DNA of 64,000 nt from Gimesia chilikensis (GTDB lineage: Bacteria > Planctomycetota > Planctomycetia > Planctomycetales > Planctomycetaceae). Of this stretch, positions 8,536 through 17,082 are shown in pieces. How positions within the stretch are numbered: position 1 is the stretch's first letter; the number at the start of each line of letters is the position of its first letter. The notes beneath the pieces were generated by a model, which saw only the letters and a list, made by a program, of their open reading frames with translations, was not told where the DNA came from and ran no database searches. The position numbers and the translations under genes were made by a program. Location of the stretch: the NCBI RefSeq assembly GCF_007744075.1, contig NZ_CP036266.1:6244248-6308247 (forward strand). Reading direction: 5' to 3'.

Positions 8536-9702
8536 TTGTTCTCCGCGCATGACGTCTTAGACACGACAACTCCCACCGGGCTCTCAGAAGCAGATGCCAC
8601 GCGGACCAAGTACGAGCGGATCGGGGAACATCTCAAGCGACAGATACGGGAAGGCCAGATTCTGCCCGGAACGGCCCTGCCTTCTGAACAACAGTTAGCC
8701 AGCCTGTTCGACAGCGCGCGGAGCACGGTGCGACAGGCAATGGGGCTGCTGGAACGCGAGGGCCTGGTGAGCCGGGTCCAGGGCAAAGGAACCTTTGTCA
8801 GTGACCAGGCCCGTCAACGACTCTCCTGCGGACTGGACATTCTGGCGCTGGTGATTCCCGAAGTCCTGTCCGGCTTCTACCCGTCGCTACAGCACAGCTT
8901 CGAAGAGTCGGCGAGCCAGACCCAGAATCAGATGCTGGTCTGCTGCACGCGGAACAACGTCGATAAACAGGGCAACGTCATCCTACAACTTATCGATAAC
9001 CAGGTCGGGGGCGTGGCGATCGTGCCCGCCAGTACGCCCCCGACTCCTGGTTATCAAATCCGTCAGCTGCAGAAAGCGGGAATTCCCGTGGTACTCTGCC
9101 ATCGTCCGGTGGAAGGTATTACTGCGCCGCTGCTGGGACTCCCCTTTCGCGAAATTGGCCGACTGGCAGGAGACGCGCTGGTGGAACAGGGACACCGCCG
9201 TTGCGGGTTCTTCGCCCCGCACCGTACACGGACAACCGATTTATATCTGGAGGGATTCCAGCAGGCCCTGGCCGACGTCGGCTGCACACTAGCAGAGGAA
9301 CACAGTTATTTTGGTGCCCCCGGCGTGATCGACATGCAGGAACTGGATGCGGAGATCGCGTCCACACTGCAGCAGATGCTGGAACGGCCCGATCGTCCGA
9401 CGGCCATCTTCACATCGTTCGATTCGATGGCCGAACGGATTTATCTACACCTGACCAAAATGGGACTGCGGATGCCGGAAGATATCTCGCTGATTGGCGT
9501 GGGCGACCAGGTCCGTCACAGCGTACTGCAACAACAGATCGCTTCGGTCACCGTGGATGAAACCCGCCTGGGACATCGGGCGGCAGAGCTTTTAAACCAG
9601 ATGCGAACCGGAGGCATGGCCATCGAAACCACACTGACAGAAGTCATGCCTGTCGAAGTTTACCAGGGGACGACCCTGGGACCTGTAAATACGAACGTTT
9701 GA
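8536..9702 (+). CDS. GntR/LacI hybrid transcriptional regulator
   Basis: A 388-residue DNA-binding protein. Residues of about 23-90 are a GntR winged helix ('YERIGEHLKRQIREGQI', 'LPSEQQLASLFDSARSTVRQAM', 'GLVSRVQGKGTFV'). Residues of about 98-380 are a periplasmic-binding-protein-like LacI sensor domain ending 'DISLIGVGDQ' and 'ETRLGHRAAELL'. This is the architecture of AraR, so a sugar ligand is likely, though which one is not readable. The start is a TTG at 8536, supported by GAGGA nine bases upstream; no in-frame ATG occurs near. Two candidate operators lie upstream. The next genes, DUF1559 and a lipoprotein, are co-oriented but 150 nt away. Confidence 0.9.
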   Translation: MFSAHDVLDTTTPTGLSEADATRTKYERIGEHLKRQIREGQILPGTALPSEQQLASLFDSARSTVRQAMGLLEREGLVSRVQGKGTFVSDQARQRLSCGLDILALVIPEVLSGFYPSLQHSFEESASQTQNQMLVCCTRNNVDKQGNVILQLIDNQVGGVAIVPASTPPTPGYQIRQLQKAGIPVVLCHRPVEGITAPLLGLPFREIGRLAGDALVEQGHRRCGFFAPHRTRTTDLYLEGFQQALADVGCTLAEEHSYFGAPGVIDMQELDAEIASTLQQMLERPDRPTAIFTSFDSMAERIYLHLTKMGLRMPEDISLIGVGDQVRHSVLQQQIASVTVDETRLGHRAAELLNQMRTGGMAIETTLTEVMPVEVYQGTTLGPVNTNV

Positions 9703-9853
9703 AACTCCAGAGATTCCGAAAGGGATTCAGCGCCTATCGAAGTGAGTTTGACCTGTCCAAGGTAGATCGTCGCCGGACATTGACACGTCCAGAATCAGCG
9801 CCCCGCTCTGTCGGGCCGGCGTCGCTTTTCCATCTGTTTGTGAGGGCTAAAAA

Positions 9854-10807
9854 ATGCAAAGCAACGTCTTGAAACGTCGTGGATTCACTCTGATTGAACT
9901 GCTTGTGGTCATCGCGATTATCGCGATCCTGATCGCCCTGCTACTGCCGGCGGTCCAGCAGGCACGCGAAGCGGCCCGCCGCAGTCAGTGTAAAAACAAT
10001 CTCAAGCAGATGGGACTGGCGACTCACAATTATCACGATGCCCATGGTGTCTTCCCCATCAGTCACGGGGATACCGGCAATTCGTTCGGCTGGCGATCGA
10101 TGATTCTGCCCTATATCGATCAGGCGCCGCTCTACAACCAGATTAATTTCAGCGGGAACATTGTCGATGCGGGTAACCTGACCGTGGCCCAGACTCCCCT
10201 GGCCGTCTACCGTTGTCCCAGCGATCCGACGCCAGATCGCGTGAGTGGAGGCAACCTGGTCTGGTCAAACTGGTGCTTTCCCGCAAGTTGTCCTTCCAGT
10301 TCCCGGAATAACATTGCCGTCACCACTTATAAAGGGGTTGACGGACGAGGCTATGACCAGACGGCGAGCGCGTCACCCATTCCCCAGGGGATGTTCGACC
10401 GCCGCATGGGACTGCGGGCCAGTGGTGGCGGGGGTTCGATTGTGACTCCCAACCGGACGATGAAAATGCGTGACGTGCTGGACGGCACTTCGAACGTGCT
10501 GTTTGTGGGCGAAAACTCTCCTGGCTTTCATGCCTGGTCTTCCTGGGCGGCCTGGCATTCTCCGATGACCACCGCCTATCCGATCAATCATCCGTTTCGC
10601 GTCTGGCCGAGTGCTCAGACCCGCATCAGTTCGGGAGCTCATGGCTGGATCGACGGCTTTGCCTCTTCCAGTTATCACGTCGGCGGTGCGCACTTCATGA
10701 TGGTGGATGGAAGCGTGCATTTCTTCAGTGAAAACATGGACTTCCAGACGTATCAGCAGCTGGGGAATCCGCAAGACGGTTTGCCTACAGGCGGGTTCAC
10801 TTACTGA
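9854..10807 (+). CDS. DUF1559 protein with prepilin-type N-terminus
   Basis: A 317-residue protein of the DUF1559 family that is greatly expanded in planctomycetes. The N-terminus has the type IV prepilin-like cleavage site and helix ('[20 protein letters not shown]', residues 9-28), followed by '[20 protein letters not shown]'. The C-terminal part carries the H-X9-DG type motif around '[17 protein letters not shown]'. Such proteins are processed by a prepilin peptidase and exported; the precise role is unknown. GAGGG lies upstream of the ATG. It is followed 54 nt later by a small lipoprotein gene, the usual planctomycete pairing. Confidence 0.92.
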   Translation: MQSNVLKRRGFTLIELLVVIAIIAILIALLLPAVQQAREAARRSQCKNNLKQMGLATHNYHDAHGVFPISHGDTGNSFGWRSMILPYIDQAPLYNQINFSGNIVDAGNLTVAQTPLAVYRCPSDPTPDRVSGGNLVWSNWCFPASCPSSSRNNIAVTTYKGVDGRGYDQTASASPIPQGMFDRRMGLRASGGGGSIVTPNRTMKMRDVLDGTSNVLFVGENSPGFHAWSSWAAWHSPMTTAYPINHPFRVWPSAQTRISSGAHGWIDGFASSSYHVGGAHFMMVDGSVHFFSENMDFQTYQQLGNPQDGLPTGGFTY

Positions 10808-10861
10808 TCGACACTCTCATCTCTGATTTATTCGCTGTTCGGAACGAGCCAGGAGTACGCC

Positions 10862-11278
10862 ATGATTCCGTTTTGCCGCCTGACCATGACAGGCTCTTTG
10901 TTGCTGACTTTGCTGATCGCGGTCGGCTGTGGTGGGAAACAGGAAGACCTGCCGGAAACCGTCGCGGTTTCCGGGATGGTGACCTACAAGGGAGCACCCG
11001 TTCCCGAAGCCACGATCATGCTCTACCCGGTTGAGGGACGTAAGCCGGCTTCGGGTCGAACGGATGCGGATGGAAAGTTCACGCTGACCACGTTCAATAA
11101 AGACGATGGTGCCCTGCCTGGCGAACATCAGGTGACGGTGAATGCTTTTCAGTCGACGCCTGAGGGGGTTTCCATGAAAAGTTCCATCCCGATCAAGTAT
11201 TCGAACCCGAGCAGTTCGCCTTTGAAGGTGACTGTTGCTGAAGGGGATGCGGATCTGAAGCTGGAACTATCGGATTGA
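10862..11278 (+). CDS. Small lipoprotein with carboxypeptidase-regulatory-like fold
   Basis: A 138-residue protein with a lipoprotein signal peptide ending in the lipobox LLIAVGC (Cys about residue 23). The rest is a transthyretin/carboxypeptidase-regulatory-like beta-sandwich: 'VAVSGMVTYKGAPVPEATI', 'SGRTDADGKFTLTTF', 'GALPGEHQVTV'. These small lipoproteins commonly follow DUF1559 genes in planctomycetes and are probably on the outer side of a membrane. GCCAGGAG precedes the ATG. The function is not established. Confidence 0.85.
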   Translation: MIPFCRLTMTGSLLLTLLIAVGCGGKQEDLPETVAVSGMVTYKGAPVPEATIMLYPVEGRKPASGRTDADGKFTLTTFNKDDGALPGEHQVTVNAFQSTPEGVSMKSSIPIKYSNPSSSPLKVTVAEGDADLKLELSD

Positions 11279-11309
11279 GGGTTTGAGGGCTGGTCGCCTG
11301 TCTCACAGT

Positions 11310-11440
11310 CAGTTTCCTGCTCGCTGCGCTCGGCCCGAATTTTATTCGGGCCGACCCTGTTTTTCTGTGTGGAATGGGGTTAGATCGTGTTATTGAATGC
11401 AGCCGTCTTCCTTATTTACCGGCGGTAGCGCCTTGCCGCT
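11310..11440. repeat. Composite intergenic repeat with palindrome copy 3
   Basis: The palindrome stem is 11332-11340 (GGCCCGAAT) with 11344-11352 (ATTCGGGCC), after the shared TGCTCGCTGCGCTC lead-in. It continues with 'gaccctgtttttctgtgtgg' and a module 'ttaccggcggtagcgccttg' then 'ccgctcag', shared with the repeats near 1020, 2460 and 13925. Lies between the lipoprotein and the DUF817 gene, which converge. Confidence 0.7.
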
Positions 11441-11463
11441 CAGTCTTTTTGGCTTGCTGGAAT

Positions 11464-12270
11464 TTAGTTCGCTGTTTGCTCTTCTTCCAGGAGTGCGGGG
11501 GGCATGATTGTCGGGCGGTTGACGAGGGAGACCAGGACGAAGCTGAGCAGCATCAGTAGATACCAGGCGACGAGCTTGGTGATGGAGACGAGTTGCCAGT
11601 GGTGCTGTTGCGTGGGGTAAACCCAGACATTGGCAAACGTTGAAATGTTCTCGGCAAACCAGATAAAGAGCGCGACGAGCAGCCACCCGACGACCAGGGG
11701 CATGTGCCGGTGGATGCGGTCCATGCGAAAATAGATCTGCACGCGGCCGAACATGACCAGGCTGGCGATAATCAGCAGCCAGCGGATGTCGGTGACGTAA
11801 TGGTGTGAAAAAAAGTTGATGTAAATCAGCGTCACCAGCGCGACCGTGGTCCAGAGCGGCGGATAGCTGGAATAGCGAAAGTCAAAGATCCGCCAGACGC
11901 GGGCGATGTAACTTCCGACCGCGCTGTACATGAAGCCGGCAAACAGGGGGACATTGCCGATGCCGATCACGAACGGTTCGGGATACTGCCAGGACTTAAT
12001 GCCATCGGAGGTTTTGAAGAGTTCCATGATGGTCGCGACGATGTGAAAGATCAGAATCACGACCGCCTCTTTGGGTGACTCCAGACGAAAGGCGAGCAGG
12101 AAGATCTGGAAACCGACGGCGGCCAGGAAGAGGAAATCGTAACGGTAGAGCGATTCGAAAGGGTACCAGAAGCGGGTGATGATGATCATCGCCAGCAGGA
12201 ACCCGCCGAAGACACAGGCCGAGGCCTGTTTGATACCGAAGAGCCAGAATTCATACAGGAATGTTTTCAG
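11464..12270 (-). CDS. DUF817 family integral membrane protein
   Basis: The membrane domain begins with '[20 protein letters not shown]' and contains about eight hydrophobic segments. This matches DUF817, a family of roughly 270 residues with unknown function. I place the start at a CTG (12268-12270) because GAGG lies eight bases upstream and family members begin here. The open frame continues to 12492, but that extension translates a dispersed intergenic repeat (12325-12362), so it is probably not coding. A start further in, at the ATG before '[11 protein letters not shown]', is less likely since it would lose the first helix. The C-terminus is short and charged (EEEQTAN). Confidence 0.75.
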   Translation of the reverse strand: MKTFLYEFWLFGIKQASACVFGGFLLAMIIITRFWYPFESLYRYDFLFLAAVGFQIFLLAFRLESPKEAVVILIFHIVATIMELFKTSDGIKSWQYPEPFVIGIGNVPLFAGFMYSAVGSYIARVWRIFDFRYSSYPPLWTTVALVTLIYINFFSHHYVTDIRWLLIIASLVMFGRVQIYFRMDRIHRHMPLVVGWLLVALFIWFAENISTFANVWVYPTQQHHWQLVSITKLVAWYLLMLLSFVLVSLVNRPTIMPPALLEEEQTAN

Positions 12271-12324
12271 TGGTGTTACCTCGGGATGTTTTGGGCTCGC
12301 GGGATGGTACTGCGATTTTTTTGG

Positions 12325-12362
12325 GTTACTACCACGAAAGGCACGAAAGACACGAAATTTTT
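12325..12362. repeat. Dispersed repeat of the TTTCGTG type
   Basis: Reads TTACTACCACGAAAGGCACG then AAAGACACGAAATTTTT on the plus strand. Near-identical copies lie at 12966-13005 and 13535-13579, with a partial one at 19811-19834. The three full copies separate a series of small genes. Confidence 0.75.
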
Positions 12363-12424
12363 CTGCTGAGGTCTGATGAAGAAATGCGGGAGTAACAGGG
12401 GTGGGATAACCTGTTTTCAGGTAT

Positions 12425-12832
12425 TCATTCCTCGCTACAAGCGAGTGAGCTAAGAAAATTCCCCGTTCTACTATCCGCGGAAGCTGTCGCAAGCGTTATC
12501 GGACAGACAGTGTCTCCATATGGTGGCAGGACAATCACAGGACGTCCGTAATAGACGGAATCGGGATCTTCATCGAGTTCCCACTGGCCTCCTTTGATTT
12601 TGATTATGGTTTCTCCGATATAACAGGCCAGAAGATTCAGGATCTGACTTTCGGACTTCTTCAATAAATCGTCGGTGTCCTGATAATGGCTGAGAATCCA
12701 CTCCTCCAGGGCATCGAGGCTTTCAGGGGAATAGTCATACTCCTGATCGCTCTCATTCATGAAAGACTGGAATTCCTGCAGAAAGTCTGGCAGGTAGTCG
12801 AGCCAATCCTGAAACTGTTGCCTCTCAGACAT
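12425..12832 (-). CDS. Small acidic hypothetical protein
   Basis: A 135-residue soluble, acidic protein with no signal peptide or membrane segment. It has a helical first half ('[20 protein letters not shown]', '[16 protein letters not shown]') and a second half with '[20 protein letters not shown]' and '[11 protein letters not shown]'. The pattern of a helix ending in GE plus a GGxW turn is seen in small immunity-like or DUF families, but I do not recognise a named one. It lies between two copies of a dispersed repeat, next to another small unknown. The ATG at 12832 has no strong ribosome binding site. Confidence 0.6.
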   Translation of the reverse strand: MSERQQFQDWLDYLPDFLQEFQSFMNESDQEYDYSPESLDALEEWILSHYQDTDDLLKKSESQILNLLACYIGETIIKIKGGQWELDEDPDSVYYGRPVIVLPPYGDTVCPITLATASADSRTGNFLSSLACSEE

Positions 12833-12965
12833 TTTTGATTCCTTACTCGCAAATCACTCTTGCTGGAAATTGGTTCCCTACAGCTTAATGATTGGCAGAC
12901 ACAGAGGTAAGTTTCTTTTCCACAGAACGCTTGATTCACATTGGCTCAATTTGAATATGGTTGGG

Positions 12966-13005
12966 GTTACTACCACGAAAGGCACGAAAGACACGAAAAA
13001 TTTTC
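12966..13005. repeat. Dispersed repeat of the TTTCGTG type
   Basis: Second full copy: GTTACTACCACGAAAGGCAC followed by GAAAGACACGAAAAATTTTC. It differs from 12325-12362 by a small A-run expansion. Confidence 0.75.
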
Positions 13006-13027
13006 TGCTGGGAAATTCAATTGTACT

Positions 13028-13483
13028 TTACGTCGGCTCGATTCTGCTGAAATACTCTCGAACATGTAAATCTACGAATGGCGAATGCCCCATGTAGAGC
13101 CAGAAGGTATCTGCACTTTCGAAAGTAATGATATTGATAAAATCTGCTTCCCCCAGATGGGATTTCCACGCACTTGACAGAAGTGCGATTTGCGAATCCG
13201 TCTGGTCCAGCACGTTGATGGGCTCCTCGAATGTCCAGCTTTCCAGGACGCGTTCCTTACCTTCTTTCCTGAATCTGATTTCAGGCATCGTAAACACAGC
13301 TCGCGTCTCTTCGTAGCGGATCGTCATCTTGCCCATGAACAGTTCGAGTCCGATCATATTCTCTTCGGTCAGTTTACATTCGGCGTCGATATGCCGTTTC
13401 GTTCGTGGCCAATCGGATTGCCAGGTTCCCGTAAGGTTCGAGGCGAAGTCGATTGATTCTTCTGTCTCGCGATCCTGTTTCAT
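13028..13483 (-). CDS. Small hypothetical protein, beta-rich
   Basis: A 151-residue soluble protein with no signal peptide. The sequence is beta-rich ('LTGTWQSDWPRTKRHIDAEC', 'MTIRYEETRAVFTMPEIRFR', 'INIITFESADTFWLYMGH'), which gives it a lipocalin-like look (GxW near the start, alternating strands). I do not recognise a named family. It lies between two copies of the TTTCGTG-type repeat and is followed at 12832 by another small unknown on the same strand, 195 nt away. Confidence 0.55.
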   Translation of the reverse strand: MKQDRETEESIDFASNLTGTWQSDWPRTKRHIDAECKLTEENMIGLELFMGKMTIRYEETRAVFTMPEIRFRKEGKERVLESWTFEEPINVLDQTDSQIALLSSAWKSHLGEADFINIITFESADTFWLYMGHSPFVDLHVREYFSRIEPT

Positions 13484-13534
13484 CGATCTGCTGCTTCCTC
13501 TGAATATCTGATAAGACTCGATCTATAAATGGTT

Positions 13535-13579
13535 TTGTTTACTACCACGAAAGACACGAAAGACACGAAATTTTTCTGT
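13535..13579. repeat. Dispersed repeat of the TTTCGTG type
   Basis: Third full copy: TTTACTACCACGAAAGACAC then GAAAGACACGAAATTTTTCTG. Confidence 0.75.
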
Positions 13580-13816
13580 TCCCGTTTGACTCGTGTTCTG
13601 TGGACTAACGATCTCAACTGCTGAAAACAGGTTCCCTACAGCTTAACGATTTTCAGGTACGGGGGTGGAGTTCGTTTTCGTAAAATTTCTGATTGGTCTG
13701 GATTCTATTGGCAGGCTACAGGAAATCGTCAGGGGCAGTGTGTGAACTCATGAAGGTCGGCTTTAACGGCTGAGATCCTGTGATTGCCTTGTTGTTCTTT
13801 CGTGAACGCAGCACTG

Positions 13817-14015
13817 TCAGTTTCCTGCTCGCTGCGCTCGGTCCGAATTTTATTCGGGCTCACCCTGTTTTTTTCTTTGTGAGCGGGATGGGGTTAGGCC
13901 GTGGCTCTGGTTGTCGTCGTTGACCTTTTTACCGGCGGCCAGGTAGCGTTTCTTAATTCGGATGATATATAGCAAAGACGTTTCAACCGGGGCTAATGCC
14001 CTGCGGCTAATTTGG
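13817..14015. repeat. Composite intergenic repeat with palindrome copy 4
   Basis: This begins with the palindrome lead-in and stem (GTCCGAAT at 13841-13848 with ATTCGGGC at 13852-13859, one G-U type pair). It passes through 'caccctgtttttttctttgt' and 'accggcggccaggtagcgtt', and ends in the 'cgtttcaaccggggctaatg' then 'ccctgcggctaat' module of the long direct repeats. It shows that the three repeat modules travel together. The whole 13484-14739 stretch holds no gene I can support. Confidence 0.7.
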
Positions 14016-14288
14016 CTTTTCTGCTGTTGAAGTCCTGCAAACAAGTAACTACCTACCCTCGTCTACGGTGAACACTTACAAGTCTAACACTGTCGACCTC
14101 ATGATCACGCTGAAAACAATTAGAGAAACGCTACCGACGCCTTGCCCCTCCGGGTTGGTATTTGGTTTGTGGTTCCCTTGGGAGGTGAAACGGATGGAAT
14201 ATTTCCAGGCGGGCAGGCACGCAGGCTCTGCCCCTACATGGTCTGTTGAGTGCTGTTCGTAATTTCGAAAAGGGCAGTTGGGGGTCAA

Positions 14289-14379
14289 GACAAAATTTTG
14301 TCCTGATGTGGCCCGATTTTGTCATGGTCTGTCCCTGATTTTGTCCTCGTCTGACCGGTTTGTGTCCTGGTTTGCCCTG
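14289..14379. repeat. Degenerate 21-22 bp tandem repeat with palindrome
   Basis: Four units of 21-22 bp start at 14295, 14316, 14338 and 14359, each beginning (A)TTTTGTCCTG or a close variant. The first overlaps a perfect 14-bp palindrome, GACAAAATTTTGTC (14289-14302). It lies in a gene-free stretch about 400 bp beyond the 3' end of the Ser-rich protein gene. Confidence 0.5.
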
Positions 14380-14661
14380 AACATGGAGGGACGAACTTTG
14401 CGAACGGGTGTGTTCTGCTCCAGTAAACAGTCAGTGAAAAGCGATGCGGATTCAGCTGTTGTTTCAGCACTGGTGCAGGATGTTTCGGTGCAGATCACCT
14501 GTCTCGCGCGCGAGCCAGATGCGAAACAGGATACGTTTCGGCAGAAGCGATTCCAGTTCAATCTGTTCCCTTTCAGAGACAGAAGTGAACTGAAAACCGG
14601 GGAGTGGTTGCGGAGGATATTATTGAGGGACTATTTGAAAGCGGATCGGGCGGGGCGCAAT

Positions 14662-14694
14662 AAAAAAGGGGAACAGGTACGCGACCTGTTCCCC
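14662..14694 (-). terminator. Rho-independent terminator of the Ser-rich protein gene
   Basis: A perfect 11-bp stem, GGGGAACAGGT (14668-14678) with ACCTGTTCCCC (14684-14694), loop of 5 nt. On the minus strand it is followed by six T residues (14662-14667). It sits about 45 bp past the stop codon at 14740. Confidence 0.9.
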
Positions 14695-14739
14695 GATCGG
14701 AACTGGGGTTGGCTCCAAGCCAGCCCCCGCACACTTCCG

Positions 14740-16815
14740 TTACTCAGCCGTGAGTGCAGCCGTCTGTGGTGCAATCACCAGATCGATGGGATTAGAAACC
14801 GCTTCGTCGCCCCGCACCACGATCATTGTGGCTTCTGCAGCATCGACGAGTGGCAGATCCGGAACCTGAATCCGAACACCCAGATCGTACCAGCCGTAGA
14901 TCTCAGCTTCGAAGTTCATTCCGTTCATCGAGATCAGCACTTTGCCGGGCTCCGGTCCCAGACCTTCGCCTGCCAGGTTGATCAGGGCACCGCTCACGAC
15001 GACGTCGGAATCAGACGAGAACAGGGCAGGATCGACGGGCAGAACATCAACACGCGGCATCACAGCACCGTTGTTTTCCTCGAAGGCTTCGGGGATTTCG
15101 CGGTGCGAATCGATCAGCACGTGCAGTTGTTCGAAGGGAACCTGGTTTCCTTCTGCATCGGTCGACATCATGCTGGCTTCGAATGGCAGACGGATGTCGA
15201 CAGACTGAATCTGACCAGCGGCGATGTTATCAACCCGCGTACCTGCTTCAGGAACACCTGCGACCGCATCACGAGTGTTGGAGGCCAGCAGCATGACATT
15301 GAAGGGAGCGTTGATATCGACGTCGCTGTTATTGCGGAACCAGACGCGGTAGCGGGGACCGAGTTCCTGTTCCGGGTGACCGGAGTCAACAAAGCGGACA
15401 GCCAGCATCTGCAGGTCGAGACCCGCGTCAATCACGATGGGTTCCACGTCCACCCAGGTACCACAGGTGACGATGGGCAGTGGCTGCCAGACGGGGCAGT
15501 CATACCAGACCCAGGGACCACAGGGATCATAGATAATCGGACGACAGAGCAGTGGACGAGGATCGCAGATCGGGTGACACCAGTCCCACCAGCACCAGTC
15601 AACCCAGGCACTCCAGTGCGGGCTCCAGCAGTAGCTGGGGTAGAACCCGGAACCGGCGTAGAAGAAGCCGAAGTGAGTGTTGACGAAGGAATTGTTCATT
15701 TTGCCGAACAGGCTGCGGTTCCGCCATCCGCCGTGCTTGAGCAGATTCTGATTCAGTTTCAACTGACGGGCGACGTCACCTTTTTTGTGCAGTTCAAACT
15801 GTTTCTTGAGGTGCCAGTTCTTGTTCTGCTTGCTGTTAATCAACGCATTCAGCTGACCGGCTTTCAGTTTCTTATCAAGGTTGCCGTTGATCGGCTTGAT
15901 GTTTTTGCCTTTGAAGAAATCTTTATCCAGGGGAACGCCGTTCTTACCCAGCCAGTTTTTCGAAGGGCCTTTGGGACCAAACTTATGGCCTTTTCCCTTG
16001 ATCAGATCTTTGTGTTTAGACAGATCAATTTTACCGGGGTACGTTGTTTTCCCCGAGTTCTTACCGGGCTTGCCGAGCAGATCGTCGCGAGAGATACCTT
16101 TGACGGGAGGGATACGATTTCCCTTACCGGGTTTGAAAACATCTTTGCCTGGTTTAAAGACGTTGTTGTCTTTGCGGTCCGGTCGGGGACGGACAACGTT
16201 GTTACCGGGCTTGGGAACAAACTTGCCATGATCTGGTTTGCGATCGGGAATCTTCAGGCCGGGCACTTTGCGGTCCGGGATCTTCCGGTCTGGAATTTTG
16301 ATCTCAGGACGTTTGCGATCCGGAACTTTAAAATTGGGATTTTTGAAATCCGGTCGTTTGCGATCGGGAACGCGTGGCTGCAGGTCTTTGGTGCCGAGAT
16401 TCAGACCACTGCTCTTACCGAACTGCGGCATTTTGAAATCGGGCCGCTGAGATTTCGGTGCAACCTTGAAGGAAGGGCGGGATTTTTGAGCCCCACGATC
16501 AAAGGACTGCGGTGTTGATTTGCCAGCACTCTTTTTGAAATCGCGAGTAACGCGACCTGGACGACTTTGAGAAGACGATTTGGGCTGACTACTCTGTTTT
16601 TGACTTGAACTTTTAAAACGACTTGAGGAACTCTGTGAACGAATTGAGCGACTGGAACTGCCTTTGTCACTACGGCTGGAACTGCTGCTGTTGTCGCTGC
16701 GTCGGGATGACTTGTCGGCTGCGAAAGCCGGGGCACCACAGATGCCGCCTGCCAATGCCAGCGAAAGCAGGATTCGAAACGGCCGTCGTAAGCTACGTTT
16801 TTTTCTCTGGATCAT
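14740..16815 (-). CDS. Large secreted Ser/Lys-rich repeat protein with C-terminal beta domain
   Basis: A 691-residue exported protein. A signal peptide occupies about 1-33. Then comes a Ser-rich stretch (about 35-85), followed by a Lys/Pro-rich region with repeats of the type PDRKRPDFK or PDRKIPDRK (about 150-195) and FKPGKD (about 210-225). A Trp/Cys-rich patch ('SYCWSPHWSAWVDWCWWDWC') lies near 385. The last ~230 residues look like one or two beta-sandwich modules of the CARDB/IPT type. The low-complexity, strongly basic middle suggests a surface or matrix protein that binds polyanions; this is inference. It stands alone with its own terminator at 14662-14694. A 746-codon frame on the opposite strand is a shadow of this biased sequence. 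Confidence 0.8.
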   Translation of the reverse strand: MIQRKKRSLRRPFRILLSLALAGGICGAPAFAADKSSRRSDNSSSSSRSDKGSSSRSIRSQSSSSRFKSSSQKQSSQPKSSSQSRPGRVTRDFKKSAGKSTPQSFDRGAQKSRPSFKVAPKSQRPDFKMPQFGKSSGLNLGTKDLQPRVPDRKRPDFKNPNFKVPDRKRPEIKIPDRKIPDRKVPGLKIPDRKPDHGKFVPKPGNNVVRPRPDRKDNNVFKPGKDVFKPGKGNRIPPVKGISRDDLLGKPGKNSGKTTYPGKIDLSKHKDLIKGKGHKFGPKGPSKNWLGKNGVPLDKDFFKGKNIKPINGNLDKKLKAGQLNALINSKQNKNWHLKKQFELHKKGDVARQLKLNQNLLKHGGWRNRSLFGKMNNSFVNTHFGFFYAGSGFYPSYCWSPHWSAWVDWCWWDWCHPICDPRPLLCRPIIYDPCGPWVWYDCPVWQPLPIVTCGTWVDVEPIVIDAGLDLQMLAVRFVDSGHPEQELGPRYRVWFRNNSDVDINAPFNVMLLASNTRDAVAGVPEAGTRVDNIAAGQIQSVDIRLPFEASMMSTDAEGNQVPFEQLHVLIDSHREIPEAFEENNGAVMPRVDVLPVDPALFSSDSDVVVSGALINLAGEGLGPEPGKVLISMNGMNFEAEIYGWYDLGVRIQVPDLPLVDAAEATMIVVRGDEAVSNPIDLVIAPQTAALTAE

Positions 16816-17082
16816 CTTGACTCTCCCCCTTAAGGCTAAATCTTAAAAGCCCGCGTTGTGATGTGAACGACATTTGGGAAGAGCGTAAAATATGCCAATT
16901 ATGACGATTTGACGTGGTGACCTGACAAACAAAGCCACAAGCCATATGTATCAAGCAACTTATAACATTTTCCCAACAGGGAAAGCAGTCAAGGATTTTC
17001 TTGTAAATTCCACAAAGCGAACCGGAGCGCCATCAGAATGAGAACACCCCCAAATCAAATTCGCAGCAGCAGACCGGTTGAA

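Noticed and set aside
8023..8569. Small minus-strand frames in the regulator's upstream region
   Set aside because: No ribosome binding site, no recognisable family and poor codon character; the region is better explained as a divergent promoter with candidate operators.
12271..12492. N-terminal extension of the DUF817 frame
   Set aside because: It translates a dispersed intergenic repeat and lies upstream of a better-placed ribosome binding site.
13817..14015. Possible CRISPR or clustered repeat array near 13800-14400
   Set aside because: The repeats are unlike each other in length and spacing, and there are no unique spacers of constant size or cas genes.
14278..16518. 746-codon open frame on the plus strand
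   Set aside because: It is antisense to the Ser/Lys-rich secreted protein, which has a signal peptide, a domain structure and its own terminator. The plus-strand product has no recognisable domain and arises from biased codon use.
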